From: Monoplex corrugatus
Taxonomy: Eukaryota > Mollusca > Gastropoda > Littorinimorpha > Ranellidae
Assembly: GCA_030674185.1 (NCBI GenBank)
Contig: JAPXFY010000013.1
Coordinates: 47,382,464 to 47,446,463 of the forward strand
Length of the DNA: 64,000 nt
Direction: 5' to 3'
The position numbers and the translations under genes were made by a program. Positions 1-28,676 of this stretch are shown in pieces. Positions within the stretch are counted from its first letter, which is position 1, and each line of letters starts with the position of its first letter. The notes beneath the pieces are model-generated. The model saw only the letters and a program-made list of their open reading frames with translations, was not told the DNA's origin and ran no database searches.

Positions 1-30
1 CTGGCATCCGGGTAATAAGCAATCGACAAC

Positions 31-15859
<15,829 letters not shown>

Positions 15860-15889
15860 GAAAGGTGTTGGAGGAATCTGTAACCACAG

Positions 15890-16250
15890 TGATGAGAATA
15901 AATAATTGTTTCACTGCACTGAGAGGAGAGAGTGAGTTGCTGGTAGTTTGTACTCCAGTGGTAGTCATTGGTCTCTCTACAGAGGAGATAATCACTAGTT
16001 TCACAGCAGAAAGTCTCTGGAGTAATCACTGATTTTACACCTGACAGTTACTGTCATTCACTTGTGTCATCGCAGCAAAATAATCACTGGTTTTTCAGCA
16101 GTGACTAAGTTTGCTGTCTCTGTTTCGCTGTGTATGATGTGGTTTCACTGCAGGGATAAGTCATTGGTTTCACAGTGTTCATGACAAGTCTCTGTGGTTG
16201 CTGTGATGAGAGGTTTGATGTTAGTCATTGGATTCACTATGTTTATGTTG
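15890..16250. repeat. Degenerate repeat just downstream of the GNB5 stop
   Basis: Motifs of the type AGTCATTGGTTTCAC or AATCACTGGTTTTTC recur at 50-80 bp through this stretch, probably in the GNB5 3'UTR. The first AATAAA (15897) lies at its start. Confidence 0.55.
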
Positions 16251-16374
16251 ATCTTAAACCCTGATCCCTGATAGAATTTCATCCTCAGACAATTTTTTTG
16301 TTTGTTTTAAACCCTGATTAAATTTTAGCCACAAATGGAATGTTAGTCTGTATTGTACAGCATCTTCATCTTGA

Positions 16375-16692
16375 AGTTTGGAATTTGTTCAAGAGGGACT
16401 CAACGCACTCGGGACATTTTTATATGTGCTCCATCCAGATCTGCCAACAATCATCTTACAGAACTCCCAGAGCCTGTGCAGAATCCTATGCGCTGGCAAG
16501 GTCTTGAAATGAGGTGGAGAGGAGTTGGACCTATGAAACACTTAAGCTGACACCACCAGAACGATGGAAACATTGAGATAGGTAGCAAACAGGCCAACAG
16601 GCCAGTTTATAATATTGCAGGCTGGGATTGAACTCCAGATAACGGATCTTGAGTCCATCGCTCTATCAAAAGAACCAACCAGTCTGCGAAAA
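16375..16692 (-). mobile_element. SINE family 1 copy, near full length
   Basis: Reverse-complement order: tail TTCAAGAGGGACTC, body AATCCTATGCGCTGGCAAGG, CTGACACCACCAGAACGATG, and head GGGATTGAACTCCAGATAAC with CTCTATCAAAAGAACCAACC. The best copy for seeing box A and box B of the tRNA-derived head. Confidence 0.8.
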
Positions 16693-17632
16693 TGCTCCAA
16701 ACTCCAAACTCATCATCTTGGAATAAGAGAATGTTGCTTACTCACGGCTGTTTAAACCAGCTGCCGGGTGATCACTTAGTTTTCGGACACGGTGCCAGCG
16801 ATTCGCACGCGAGAGGCGTGTTTTCCTGCTTATCCGCTGCACTACATGGCCCGTCAGCCATTTTGAGCTGTGAGTCATTGGTAGGCAAGCGGGACTGTGT
16901 GGCTGCCTTTGTGTGCCGTGATTACTACTGTTTCTACATTTCCCGCAATACTGCTTTGGTCATCTAGCCATATATGTAATTATTAATCTTACTGACAAGT
17001 AGACTCTCTCCCCTACACATAGATATCAAACACGAACTGGTTTGTTGCCATAATGCGTAACGGGATTACACAGAAAAGGAGGAGAACGATTCTGAAAATA
17101 TCGCGCGCCTTCACTGTTTCATGAGAAAAATAAGCCAACTTCCAACAACGAAAACAAGAGTTCACCAGTTATTACAGCAGAAAGAAACACATACAGAGGA
17201 AGAGTAAAGTATGTTTTAACAGACTGACTTACCAGACGGATCTTTTTTGGCTTCTTGTGGAGGTAGCGGTGGGTAAATCGAGATCACTGATAATGGCATA
17301 GACTCCATTATCCTTCACACTAGCACCAACATTTCACTGATAGTCTTGTATACGCAATCTCCTTACTGCCATAGTAGGAACGTATACACACATGTCCATG
17401 CAAGAGTCAAGATTAGGATCACGATACTGAGACGACCATTCATTAAAAAAAATGGAAAGACACAGAGAGCGATAGAGAGAGAGAGACGGGGGGGGGGAGG
17501 GAGAGAAAACTTAATACATTTACGAGAACTTTAGGTTCACTGGTATTAAAAAGAAATAAAAACTCCTGAATATCATACCCACTTAACTACACTGAAATCT
17601 TTCTGTCTGCCTGTCTGTCGCTCGCTCTCTCT

Positions 17633-17635
<3 letters not shown>

Positions 17636-17690
<55 letters not shown>

Positions 17691-17722
17691 AAACAAACAA
17701 ACAAACAAACAAACAAACACAA
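17636..17722. repeat. CA then CAAA microsatellite
   Basis: (CA)n 17636-17683, then (CAAA)n to 17722, within the 16.7-18.9 kb element. Confidence 0.95.
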
Positions 17723-17826
17723 ACACACGCACAAGAATACTATGTATTTTGCTTAACAATGATAATAATACTCAAAAGTCTTTAATTACTTATTTCATTC
17801 ATGAAATGCATACACATAAACATCCA

Positions 17827-17897
17827 AGCAGACAGACAGATAGACAGACAGACAGACAGACAGACAGGCAGACAGACAGACAGAGAGAGAGAGAGAG
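17827..17897. repeat. GACA tetranucleotide then GA microsatellite
   Basis: About 14 GACA-type units followed by (GA)n. Confidence 0.96.
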
Positions 17898-17959
17898 GAA
17901 TACTTTGCACTTCGCTTAATGTCTTTGGGCCCTTACTAATTGTCTCACTCATGAAATGT

Positions 17960-17980
17960 GCACACACGCACACACACACA

Positions 17981-18067
<87 letters not shown>

Positions 18068-18070
18068 ACA
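17960..18070. repeat. CA microsatellite
   Basis: About 105 bases of (CA)n. Confidence 0.97.
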
Positions 18071-18872
18071 CACAAAAACAAAAGAAAATAAACAGAGATA
18101 ATCAACGACTACAACATGAAAAACCTGACTCTGGTGGTCTCAGTACACTGATATTTCAAATAAAAATGTCCAAGGCAACACTATACACAATTATCAAGCA
18201 CAGAGGAATTCTGCACAGTGTGTATGTGGTAAGCGTTATCCAGAGGACTGAAATGATACCAACATTCACTGAAGACTCAAAGATTAATGAGCTGCCAGAA
18301 CCAGTAACCACCAACCGCCTCGCCGGCATCCCTGTTTACCTTAGCTGTCACATGTGTTATTACGATACGCTATACGTGGCCCCTAAGCCGCGAAACATGA
18401 AAAATGAAAATCAGCCGTCCTCTACAGACAACATTCTTCTAATGTGTGCCTTTACTTTCACTTGAGAACTGGCATTTGGATTTTACCGGCGTTGGAACAT
18501 AGATCATTTCACGGTCGAAGATTGAAAATCATGTCAACACCATCTTTCATTCTCTTTCTTCTCCGTGCGTTTAGTTGGACAATTACATACACGTAACGTG
18601 TTGAGTTCCATATCATTTTATTGAGAAAAATCTCATCTTTTTAATGATGCACATTACAGACCAATACAAACAAAGCTCTTGAAAAAATTAGTGGAAAACT
18701 GAAGTTACTTGTTTGTAATAGTTACTACTGCGCTTATACGGCGTAGCGAGATCGCCGGTAACGAGGTGGAGCTAGAGCTCGAATTTCTAGGTCAGGGCAG
18801 CACTCAGTGGGCTTCGCGCTGCTACAGCTGCCGCCGCGGGACGAAACTAAGTGATCACCCCTAAACAGCTGT

Positions 18873-20164
18873 GTACTTTGTTTCCATTTTTTTGGGTTTT
18901 TTTTACTTCACTGCCTCAACCTATTCCCTGGCTGTTTGGAGGACAGGGTGTAGGATGGAAATGTTTAAAGACATTGTGACAGATCCAACCTAGCAGGGCT
19001 ATTGAAACTGAAAGGAAAACTTTCATTTTGTATTCATGACTTGGTAGGTTGCTTTTTGAAATGTTCTATATATATTTAGGCATGTTGACTGATACCCAAC
19101 TCCTGTGTTATTTATGAAATGGCTTGGTCTTGTGTAGAATCCGTTTTTTGTAGAAGTGTTGTATAAGCTGCAACCTCTGTGTGAGACCCTTAGATAGGTG
19201 AGGAAGACCTCACATTTAGATCAACACTTAAAACAGCAATACAAAAAAACAAAAACATATTCTGGTCAGGCTCAAATCCTTTCATTATGTATCCTCCTGA
19301 CAGACAGGGTATGACTGCCTTTGGGGTGGGATAAAGAACTGTCACATACACACACATCTGTTTCCCTGCTAGGTAGGTATAGGTTTGCATGAAGGTATAT
19401 GCTTAGACAGGGAATGCTCGCAGGAGCTGTAGCCTGCATGAAAAGAAGAAGGAAATTTTATGCATACAGTTTGTCAGTTGATGTTATTGCTGGTAGATCT
19501 TTGTCTTACCATTTCAACTAAGTACAGGTATGATGTTAATAACATTTAGAATGTAGGGAGAGAGATGGTGGGGGTGGGTGGAGAGGTGGTTCTGTGGTCA
19601 GCTGCTATAAAAGTTTGTATAAGTTTTTGTTTTTCCCTCTATGCTGTGTTGAAGCAAATAATAGTTTTTATTTTTGTGCTATTTGTTTGTTTGTTTCCTT
19701 TTCTATGTTGATTACCACAAAGTATTTCAAACATGCTGATTTTTTTCTTTAAACAACAGGAACACTTGTGTTTAAACATGACTAATGAAAGTTCCTTGAT
19801 GAGATTTAGCTGGATGAAAACAGGTAACCAAAGAGGTAGAGAGAGAGAGAGATATGTACCAGACGGAATCAGGTAACCAAAGAGGTAGAGAGAGAGATAT
19901 GTAAATCCCACAGGGGCACGCCGTCTGCATCTGTCTCAAAGCGTTGTCCTGGTTCACACATACTCACAGGAGACTCGGTGCCACACAAACCACAGGTTTT
20001 TAAAGCTCTTCTCTCTGCGTTTCAGCTTGTTTATGTTTCAGTTACTTAGTATTTTCAGCATTTGGCGTGGTCTATTTTTTCTGCCCCATCTTCTGCATCG
20101 TTCCTGTGTCTCTGCCACTGTTCTGCTCATTTCAGTTCTCCACTTTCCAACACACCACCAAACT
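18873..20164. other. Non-coding intergenic stretch
   Basis: No gene recognised. 19175-19440 has SINE-like texture without a clear head. 19822-19900 holds a 35-45 bp tandem duplication around GGTAACCAAAGAGGTAGAGA. Confidence 0.5.
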
Positions 20165-20545
20165 CATCAAAACTGACATCACTATGAGAGCAGGACATGA
20201 AGGGTCAGAGAATTTTGGCACAATTTTGCATAACTATGATGATGGGGTTGATAGTGATGATGCTACGGAGGCCCATGTTGGATTGAGACTGCGTGCCAAG
20301 GCTGTACTTTACACTAGCTTTCGTGAGATATCCTGGTGTCAACCAGGCCTGAGAGATGACAAACACTTACGATGTTGGCATCTGTAGAGTGGATGAGATA
20401 CTGACTGCATGGCCAACTCTTGAGTACGAGTTTGTCAGGGCCTTTGATTTGTTTTTAACTAAAGGGGTTTGAACCCACAACCTTCCAGTCAATTGTCCAT
20501 TGCAGTAACTACTTCATCACTTTGATTGACATGCTCATATTGTAT
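20165..20545 (-). mobile_element. SINE family 3 copy
   Basis: GAGCAGGACATGAAGGGTCA, GAGACTGCGTGCCAAGGCTG, ATCCTGGTGTCAACCAGGCC and the head GGGGTTTGAACCCACAACC with AACTACTTCATCACTTTGA. The best copy of this family. Confidence 0.68.
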
Positions 20546-22078
20546 GGGTGTGTGCACATTGTTCTGGTGTGTTGACCCACTCTCTGTGCGTTCAATATAC
20601 ATGTAATATTGCTGCATAGTCTGCTTACTATGTCTTTAGTGGGTCTCATAGCTTGGAGATGTATTTTTCACATGCAGATTGGTGGTCACAAGCAAAATTG
20701 TGTGGTTTCCAGTCTGTCTATCTATATCGGATATACAACAGTGTGGCACTTACATGATGAAAAATGTGGGAGAGGAGAGTTGTTTTTTGTCAGTGCTTCA
20801 GCAAGTGGTTATGGGGAGATGAGGTATGGTAGTTTCTCAAGGAGAGAAGGAAAGGGGATGTGTTTCATTGTTGAGCATTTGTAATAGACTGTAACCTGTT
20901 CTTACAAAGGAGGACATAAGTCAGATGTTTGGTAATGTGGAATTATTGGTGTCAGAGAAAGGGCATGAAATGTCCTTTTCGGTGTTACATAGATGAAGTG
21001 TCTAGGACAACAACTGTAAGAATATTGGCCAGTTGAAATGTCAGAAGTATGTAATTCTTGTTTTGAGGAAACAGAGGAGTAAGTTTGAAACAATCACTGT
21101 TGAGTACATTCAGTGTCAGGTTTTCCCTAGCTGCCACTGTAATTGCTCTTTTGTGAATTTTGATGGGGATTTTTTTCGTTCCCGCATGCAGTGCTCCGAA
21201 GCTGACATCATAGGCTATATAATAACTTATGTAATGTTTAAGTACTGTAAAGGGTTAAGTTGTGCAGGTAGTGTGAAATCACCTATTTCAGGTGATTTAA
21301 ACAAAGGATTGCCAAAAGGTATCTCTATGATTCTCTTATTTCATTGCCTTTTTCAGGATGAATATTACTATGAAATTTATCGTACACCTAAAGAAAAACG
21401 AACCAGCCTGATTGCAGCTGAAATCTCATTTTCATCCAGAGAGAACTTCACCACTTTTTTAGATCTATATCCCACTTCATTGGTGTGTGACTTGTGTCCT
21501 CATTTGTGAGGATAGGTCATAATTGAATAATTTATTCATTGATTGATTTTATTTATTTGTTTGCTTCTTTCCAGTTTATTGTTTTTTCATGATCATTTTT
21601 GTTTTTTGATTTTGAAACGTGTACTTGCCAGTATTTCTCCATGGTGTTTTAATATACAGATTATATGTTTCAATATTTTCATCAGAAAATATAGTGATTT
21701 AATGCTGTAGTCTCCAGGTATGTTTGGGAAATCAGGTAGTCACAAGTGCAGGTGATTTAAGGCATCTCTTGGGAAGAATACATCTGCAGTGCAACAGGGT
21801 AGGCTGTCAGACAATACATTGATAATTTCATAATAATTCATAAGGGTTAGGAGAGCCTGACCAGCCCCAAAAATGCTGCTCAAAAATCTGAACAGTGTTC
21901 ATATGAAGAAAATAATACATAAAAGTATCGACATAAATTTTGTGTCATCCACACTCTGACAATACGCCATCACCACCACCACAACAGCAAACATACAACT
22001 TAGACTACATAACTCCACATTTACAGAGCATAGTCATAGTTTACTGTTTTTTCTTTAGTTTTGAGTAATCAGGTTAAT
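20546..22078. other. Non-coding intergenic stretch
   Basis: One forward frame of 158 codons (21033-21509) has no recognisable motif and ordinary intergenic composition. I do not call it a gene. Nothing else is seen. Confidence 0.45.
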
Positions 22079-22345
22079 CATCATCATCATCATCATCATG
22101 TCGAGCTTGCTCGGCTATCCATGACACATTTCTTTCATCCCTCTCTGTCAGACATTGCAGAAGGTAGTTCATCATACTGACAGCCCGTGTCATCCATCAT
22201 TTGATCGATGAAGGTCTTCTTTGGACGTCCTGGTCTTTGTTTGCCATGGCTGGGTCTCCATAGTAGGACATCCCCCACCAGTTCTTTGCTACGCCAGCAG
22301 TGTCCCGCGAAGCACAGTCTTTGTTGACGTATTGAGGTTAAGAAT
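22079..22345 (-). pseudogene. LINE C-terminal fragment with (ATG)n tail
   Basis: On the - strand, RLCFAGHCWRSKELVGDVL is followed by RPSHGKQRPGRPKKTFIDQ, MMDDTGCQYDELPSAMSDRE, a stop where Trp is expected, then KKCVMDSRASST and a run of TGA repeats (22079-22100 on the + strand as ATC). The GRPKKTFIDQ segment is a common end of animal non-LTR retrotransposons. It is a dead 5'-truncated copy. Confidence 0.75.
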
Positions 22346-23209
22346 GATAGATGTTTTTAATTGGTTTTGAGCATGGCGAGAAAAGGGTCATTGCAGATTG
22401 TTGAGGGAATAGAGTTCCAGATGACTGCAACGTTTTGGCAGTATGATTTCTGGCCACAGGTTTTTGTGTTTACTCTTAAGGAAATAGATGTCGCAAAGTT
22501 TATGTAAGTTTTGGCATATGTGGCCTGGCCTTAATGTTTTCCATTATCATAGAATTTAAAATTTTTTCGACAACCAAAGTTTGGGCAGGTGATGTGATGG
22601 AGAAGTCACCTATAAGATGAAGCAAACTACGTATGTGTGGATGCCCCTCTCCTTTCACTATCCTTAGCAGCAAGTGTGACAAGTTCTACACAGAACAGAC
22701 CAGTGTCACCTACTTTGGGAGTGCAAGGACCTTCCCTTTGGTAAAAACCTTCCCTTTGAAGGATCTAGATACTAGCAAAGCGCTCTAGAAAAGAAGAGTC
22801 ATTAGGCTGCTCCCTTATCCCCAACATTATAGTTTCTCTACAACATTGTCTTCCAGAATGGTTTCTGTTTTATTTTGTGTTTCAGGCCAGACAGTTTATT
22901 GTGTCTAGCACAAGATCTGTTTTGTTCACTTGGGTTTGTCTTGTGTTCGGGTTTACCTTTTGCAAATAGACAATCCTACATTCCCTTCTCTTGGAAGTGT
23001 AGCGACGTATTCTAATTTACTCAGAAAGATGAATTTAAAGTCAGTTCTGTCATTAGTCTCCTTGTATCAATAACTATGTGTTGGTGAGTCTTTGTGTTTA
23101 AAGAGTGCTCTAACACACACACAAATGGCTTTAGAAGGTATAACAGCTTTTCCCTACCCCATTGGAACAGCTGTTTCAGTATTAATAGTATCTCCACCTT
23201 CTAGAAATT

Positions 23210-23715
23210 CTCATGCTGTAAATTTCGTCTTTTCTGCCACTCTCTTTTGTTTCTGCGCGCTCCTCCTTTCTGTCGTCTCTTCCTCTCACATTTTCTAACA
23301 TGCTGGTCCATATTCACCTTTACATTTTACATAAAACTTTACATACTTTCTGTCTATTGGGATTGATATTTAACTCTAAGGAAATGTAAACTGATTAGTG
23401 ACAATTTTAGGCAGTGTAGCCCAGTTTTCATGTATGTTTTTGTACTTTGTCATGTTTATGCTTTTGTATTCAGCTTAAATTTTCTTAATCCCTCTGGTAT
23501 TAAATTGGGTGGTAATGGACAATGCCTGGGGTATATCCTTAGAATATTTGTATGAATGCAGTGATACATGTACGGCTTTTTCTTTTCCAGATTTTCTCTT
23601 TTCCAGGGTCATTGATATGTGTAGATGTATTTTGTTTGAAACGGGTAGCCATTATTTGCTCTGAGCAATTGGCTGGGCTTTAAACGCAAATAATGATGAT
23701 GATGATAATGATAAT
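23210..23715 (+). mobile_element. LINE-tail family, copy 2
   Basis: TAAATTGGGTGGTAATGGAC, GGGGTATATCCTTAGAATAT and the ending TGGGCTTTAAACGCAAATAA plus (ATG)n. Also shares the upstream TTTCTGCCACTCTCTTTTG segment with copy 3. Confidence 0.65.
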
Positions 23716-24274
23716 GCTGATGATAATAATGGTAATAGAAATAGTAACAATACTGATAGTAATAACTTCTTGTCCCGTAATGTTTGCAATGTTGTACCAA
23801 CAATCACAATTATAAAACTTGGACCAAAAGTGATCATCATGAAAATGTTGCAAATTTGATAGGGTAGATTTTAGTTTCAGTCTCATGTTTTGTTTGTAAA
23901 TAGATTTTTTAAATAATCATTAATTTATTTGTGTACTGTTAGGTTGGTTTGTTATATTTTGACTTTGTTTTTAGTGTGTGTATGTGTGTTGTTTTGAACA
24001 TATGTGTTTGTGCATGTGTGTGCATTTGCTTGTTTGCTCACTTCATATTTATTTTGCATTAGATTTTTTCTGCATGCGCTAATTGTTTTGATGAACTTGC
24101 TAATTTTTTTTATGACGATTGTATGCACAAGATGCAGTGCTTTGTATTAAATTTTTATAAGGAATGATTTTAAAGGATCGTATACTGTGTCAATAATCTG
24201 TATTGATTTGTATTTAAGTGTATTTTATGGTAAATACTTCTCTCCTTTCTTTTCTCCTTTTTATCGTCATGCAC

Positions 24275-24372
24275 ACATGTATACATGTGCACACACACAT
24301 ACACATGCATGCACATACACACACACACATGTGCATGTGTGTGCGTGCGCGCGCACACACACACATACACGG
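24275..24372. repeat. Mixed CA/TGCA/CG-containing purine-pyrimidine tract
   Basis: Alternating ACACATGTATACATGTGC, (CA)n and GTGCGTGCGCGCGCACAC. Alternating purine-pyrimidine over about 95 bases, a possible Z-DNA former. Confidence 0.9.
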
Positions 24373-24714
24373 GGTGTCTCAAACAAAGAGCAAAGGAAAG
24401 GAGAAGAATTCATATTTATTATGAGGACTTCTTAATCCTGCATAATATGCATAATGTTTGTATTCTGGTCATGACTGATTTTAATGAATTTTTGGATTAA
24501 TTGATATTTCTTGTCTCCTCCTCCCACCCCCGACTTCTCCCTGCAATTTTTTTTACTTGTTTGTTAATTGCTTGATATGCCCCATCTGTTCTCCTATTCC
24601 TCCCACCCTCTAGTATTTGCTGTGTTTTGTCTATTTTTGTGTGTGTGTGTGTGCTACAGTTACAGTACATTAACTTTTCTGCGCCCTCACCCAATCCACC
24701 AGCTTCACTAATTA

Positions 24715-24852
24715 AAATCACTCCCTCAACCTGTCCATGGATTTTTTGCGGATAGGATGAGATAAGTAAAAGGATTAAGTGTTTGTTTTGCTATCATGAC
24801 TGATAATGCAAGAAGCTGATAGGTAGGATAAGGGAGGGAAAGGGTCACATTG
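24715..24852. mobile_element. Probable degraded member of the palindromic MITE family
   Basis: CACTCCCTCAACCTGTCCATG, AAAAGGATTAAGTGTTTG, TTTTGCTATCATGACTGATAATGC and GGGAGGGAAAGGG echo the family's internal order. Divergence is high. Confidence 0.4.
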
Positions 24853-25429
24853 CTTAATTTTACATGAATAGGTCTAAGAGATAATGATCAGTACCTGTAA
24901 AGATAGTCATGTCATGTCTCATATTGTCTGCATTGGCTTTTACATAGAAACATTCAGGATTTATTTTTAAAATTATTTTCACTGGTGGCTTATTGGTTAA
25001 AAGCCCTTGCTTAAGATGGGAGAGGTCTCAGGCTTGATTCGTTTTTTAGGTTAGGTTAGGTTTGCTATTGAACGTTGGTCCATCAGGCCACTGTATTCAG
25101 ATCTTGCGGTTTGTCGTCTATCAGGGGTTCTGGTTCATCGACATATACTTTTCTTCTGCCTGTGGGTATTATGTATTTCCTCTCGTTTCTAATGACTGAT
25201 AATTTTCTTTCAACATTTTACAGGGAATTGTCTGATGATAATATAGTGCCAGTAGGTTGCCCTGTCTCGTCTTGATTTAGTGACTAATTATATGAACCGT
25301 AAGTAGTTCAGGCATTTGTGAGTCTGCAAATGTGTTGATTTGAGACACTGGAAAAACTTCCAGTCCTTTACCCGCTAGACAGTACCCTTCCCCTGTTGGG
25401 ATGCCGGGGCTCCCCTGGAAATTCTGTAC

Positions 25430-25905
25430 TAGAAATTTACTCTTTTCTGTCACTCTCTTTATTTCTGCCTTGTTCCTTTGCTTTCTGTCATTTCTTCCTA
25501 TCATTTTCTGCCTTGCTGGTCCATTCACCTGAATGTGTTCGATAAAGTCTTACGTACTTTTTCTTCGGACTGACAATTGGGTATTTAGTGCATTTTTGGC
25601 TTTAGGGTGATGAGATATGTGGAAGCAATTTTAGATAACTTATGCCCGTTTTTATACATGTTTTAGTGTCCTTAGGTGTGCTTAAATTTGTATTCAGGTG
25701 TGTGTGTTTAATTCCCTGTGTGATAAATTGGACAGAATGGTCAACGCCAGGGGCATGTCCTTAGATTATGTGCGCGAATGCATTGATAAGTGTTTTTAAA
25801 TTTCTTTCCTTCTCTTTTTTCCTGTTGAACTTTTGTAGGTTTTGAAGCAGTTATAGTCCTGATATAGCTGTATGCAGTTGGCTGAGCTTTAAACAACAAT
25901 AACAA
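25430..25905 (+). mobile_element. LINE-tail family, copy 3
   Basis: GATAAATTGGACAGAATGGT, GGGGCATGTCCTTAGATTAT and the ending GAGCTTTAAACAACAATAAC. The best-preserved copy. Confidence 0.65.
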
Positions 25906-25998
25906 TAACAATAAGACAGTACCCAGGCAGGATTGAACCCAGACCTTTTGACTGGAGGTCCAGTATTCTAACCACTTGAATGTCATGGTCATCAGGCT
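25905..25998 (-). mobile_element. tRNA-like SINE head
   Basis: Reverse complement reads AAGTGGTTAGAATACTGGAC, then TCTGGGTTCAATCCTGCC, a classic box A/box B spacing. It directly follows the LINE tail at 25430-25905. Confidence 0.6.
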
Positions 25999-27094
25999 CA
26001 TCCTTAGGTGTTTATTTTCCTGATGAAATTTTTTTCCTTTCTAATGCACAGTGTCTTTGACAGTGTGCTAAGTTGTGCCATACTGTTTTGTTTTTGTAAT
26101 GAACCATGATATTCTGGACGTCCCTGTTCATTTCTTTTTTTTTTCCTCTCGTCCTCCCTCCACTCCACTCCCCTCATTTTGTTGTTTTGTATTTGCAGGC
26201 TCTGTGTTCTTTTTGACTTGTTACTTTTACATGCATTGTCACTATCATTTTACCAAATTTGTAAAAGAGACAGATCTGAAGAAATCATTTTACCAAATTT
26301 GTAAAAGAGACAGATCTGAAGAAATCCGCACTGTTACACAGGATACTCATTGTTGATACCAAAATTATCAAGTATGTTGATTTTCTGTGTTTAATTTTGT
26401 TTATCCTGCTTTGTGATGTTTTCATTTATTTGGCATGTTTTCATTGATATAGATTTTTTTGTGATGTTTTATTTAATATATTTTTATTGATACAGATGTT
26501 GTTTTTTTTAATCCAGCTGACTTTGTGAATGTTTTTTTATTTTGGGCAAGCTTAAAGCATATTGCACCAAAGACACCATTGCAAAGAAGTTTAAACAAAG
26601 CAACTTTAACTTTGTTTTGCCAGTAATTTCTTTTTATTCAGCTGATAAACCAAACTAAATGTAAGAAAAAGAAGAGCGACTGTTAATGAGATTAGCAATT
26701 GATTTTGGAAAGGAAAAGTAAGATTAATACAGCACATTTCATTTACATACCAGACTGCATATACATGAATATTTAAGGTCTACATTTGCTTCTTGGTTCT
26801 GCCATTTACAATGTTAAATCAGTCTCACCCCTGCAGGACTTGTTTCAAGTGCAAGTTTCAAATTTTTTAATGTCTGTGAGGGATAAACGAGTCTTGTTTA
26901 GGGGCCCTGACCAAAGAAGACAGTGATGAGAATAACTCCATAGAAGGTAGCATAAAATGCTTGTTTTGCTGGTATCACAAATAATTAAATGAAAGGTGAA
27001 TACATTCAGGAAGACAGGCCCTTATGTACAGAAGCAGTGATTAGAATGGTTCAGTTGACTGTAGTGAATTGTAGTGAATAATGCTTAAATTTAA

Positions 27095-27248
27095 CCTTTT
27101 GACTCCTACACTCTATCCACCAACAGCGAAAACTTAACCCTTTGACTTCTTCACCTATAGGTTGAGGAAGTCAAAGGGTAGGATTTTTGTTTTGCTAGCA
27201 TGGTTGACCATGCAGGATGCTGGTGGACAGAGTGTGGGAGTCAAAGGG
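27095..27248. mobile_element. TTAA palindromic MITE copy
   Basis: TTAA at 27091-27094 and 27249-27252; the ends are CCTTTTGACTCC and GGAGTCAAAGGG. An inner TTAACCCTTTGACTTC with a short mirrored arm follows the family plan, and TTTTGCTAGCATGGTTGACC lies in the right half. Confidence 0.7.
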
Positions 27249-27589
27249 TTAAATGTTTGTTTTGTTTGTACTGTAAATAAATAAATAAATAAATAAATAA
27301 TATATATAAATGATTGAATGAATATGAGAAGAGAGGCCTTGATAAAGGAAACAGAAGAAAGAAATAGATAAATAAAAGAAAGAAATGGATAAATAAGTAA
27401 ATAAATAAATAAATACAGGAAGAGAGATCTTGATAAAGGAAAGAGGGGTGGGATTGGTTTAGCAGTAAGTTATAGAATGCTTTGAACTCTTGTTTTGCTT
27501 GTACTGATACTGGTCTACTCTGCCATTATTTGTTGGCTACGCTATGAGTGGAGATTTGGCAGATGTGTTTTGTGTGGAAGAGGGTTGTG

Positions 27590-27632
27590 TGTGAATGTGT
27601 GTGTGCGTGTCTGTGTGTGAGTGTGTGTGCCT

Positions 27633-27688
<56 letters not shown>

Positions 27689-27697
27689 TGTGCACGC
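27590..27697. repeat. GT microsatellite
   Basis: (GT)n with GTGTGCCTGTGTC interruptions. Confidence 0.95.
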
Positions 27698-28639
27698 GCA
27701 TGAGCAAATATGTTCTGAGCAAGTATGTTCTGAATGCTGAGTGTTAGTCGTGTATTCTTTTGTAGATATTATTCTACTTGTCTGATCATTGGTTTCCTAT
27801 AGTTTTATCTGGTGGAACCATAGACACGTTTGCACCATTTTAACAAACATTCTGGCGGAAGACTGCCAGCTGTTGTTTTTAGCAGCATTTTACATTTCTA
27901 TATATGTATATTATTTTAACTTGCAAAGTAGTCTGTTTTTATGTGCATGCAAAAGCATCATGATTTGTCATATACTGTACATATTCTCTATTGAACTAGT
28001 CTCATTTTACTGATGATTACAGTGTTTCCTTTTGATATGTCAAATTATGTGATGCATTGAGTATGATTTCAGTTTGTTATACATCAAATCATGTGATATT
28101 TAAATCTGTATGGATCAAACATAATCCAAGGTAACAATTGTGGATGGATGATGCATTTTCTTAGACAGCTCATTTCAGTGATTTGCTTTATAGTTTTTCT
28201 TTGTTTTTTTAAACTGTTTGCACTTCCCTGTATCTGTTTCTCTTTTTGTATCGGCATTGTTTTATAACTATGTTTTGTTTTAAATTGTCAGTATTATCTT
28301 GCATGTTCTGCATTTTTTTTTTTTATATTTGCAACAAACTCATTTCATTTCACTTTGATGGTTAATTCAGACAGTAAAGTTTGTCCGTTCATCTTGTTTT
28401 CTGTCTTTAGAATCTTTGTTATCCCTGCTTTTTCTCAGATGAAAGATGGTCAGTGTTTGGATGGTTGCTGGTGGTGGTGGTGGTGGGCGGGGGGATGGGG
28501 GGACAACTCTTGGTCTCTGTGTATGATCATGTGTGTACACACACAAAATTTCTCTTTGAGATTGATTCTGGGTGTTTGGTGTTTGTGTGTAAATCAGTGT
28601 GTCTATCAAAATGATAATGATAATAATGAAGTTTTATAT

Positions 28640-28676
28640 AGCGCAGTGTGTGTGTGTGTGTGTGTGCGTGTGTGTC
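28640..28676. repeat. Short GT microsatellite
   Basis: (GT)n about 36 bases with one GC. Confidence 0.93.

Larger units (their letters stand above)
16747..18870. mobile_element. Candidate DNA element with terminal inverted repeats, CpG-rich ends
   Basis: Left 16747-16783 (GGCTGTTTA...GGGTGATCACTTAGTTTT) mirrors right 18844-18868 (AAACTAAGTGATCACCCC and TAAACAGCT). The core GGTGATCACTTAGTTT is exact on both sides; a short extra CCAGCTGCC lies in the left copy. The terminal 200-300 bases on both sides carry many CpGs, unlike the surrounding DNA. The interior holds CA and GACA microsatellites and no recognised transposase. A superfamily cannot be assigned, and no clear target duplication was seen. 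Confidence 0.5.

Noticed and set aside
15897..15902. GNB5 poly(A) signal as a definite feature
   Set aside because: AATAAA is frequent in AT-rich DNA and lies only 38 bases after the stop; without transcripts it is only a candidate.
16620..16692. tRNA gene
   Set aside because: The box A/B-like sequence belongs to a SINE head; it cannot form a full cloverleaf and recurs with the SINE body. The same applies to the heads at 25.9 and 55.7 kb.
18181..18465. Open sequence in the right half of the 16.7-18.9 kb element
   Set aside because: No transposase or cellular motif on either strand; the forward frame starts in a CA tract.
21033..21509. 158-codon forward frame
   Set aside because: No recognised motif, no convincing splice-bounded conservation and ordinary intergenic composition.
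25040..25060. Telomere-like TTAGG-type repeat
   Set aside because: Only three AGGTT units, not the TTAGGG or TTAGG register, and too short.
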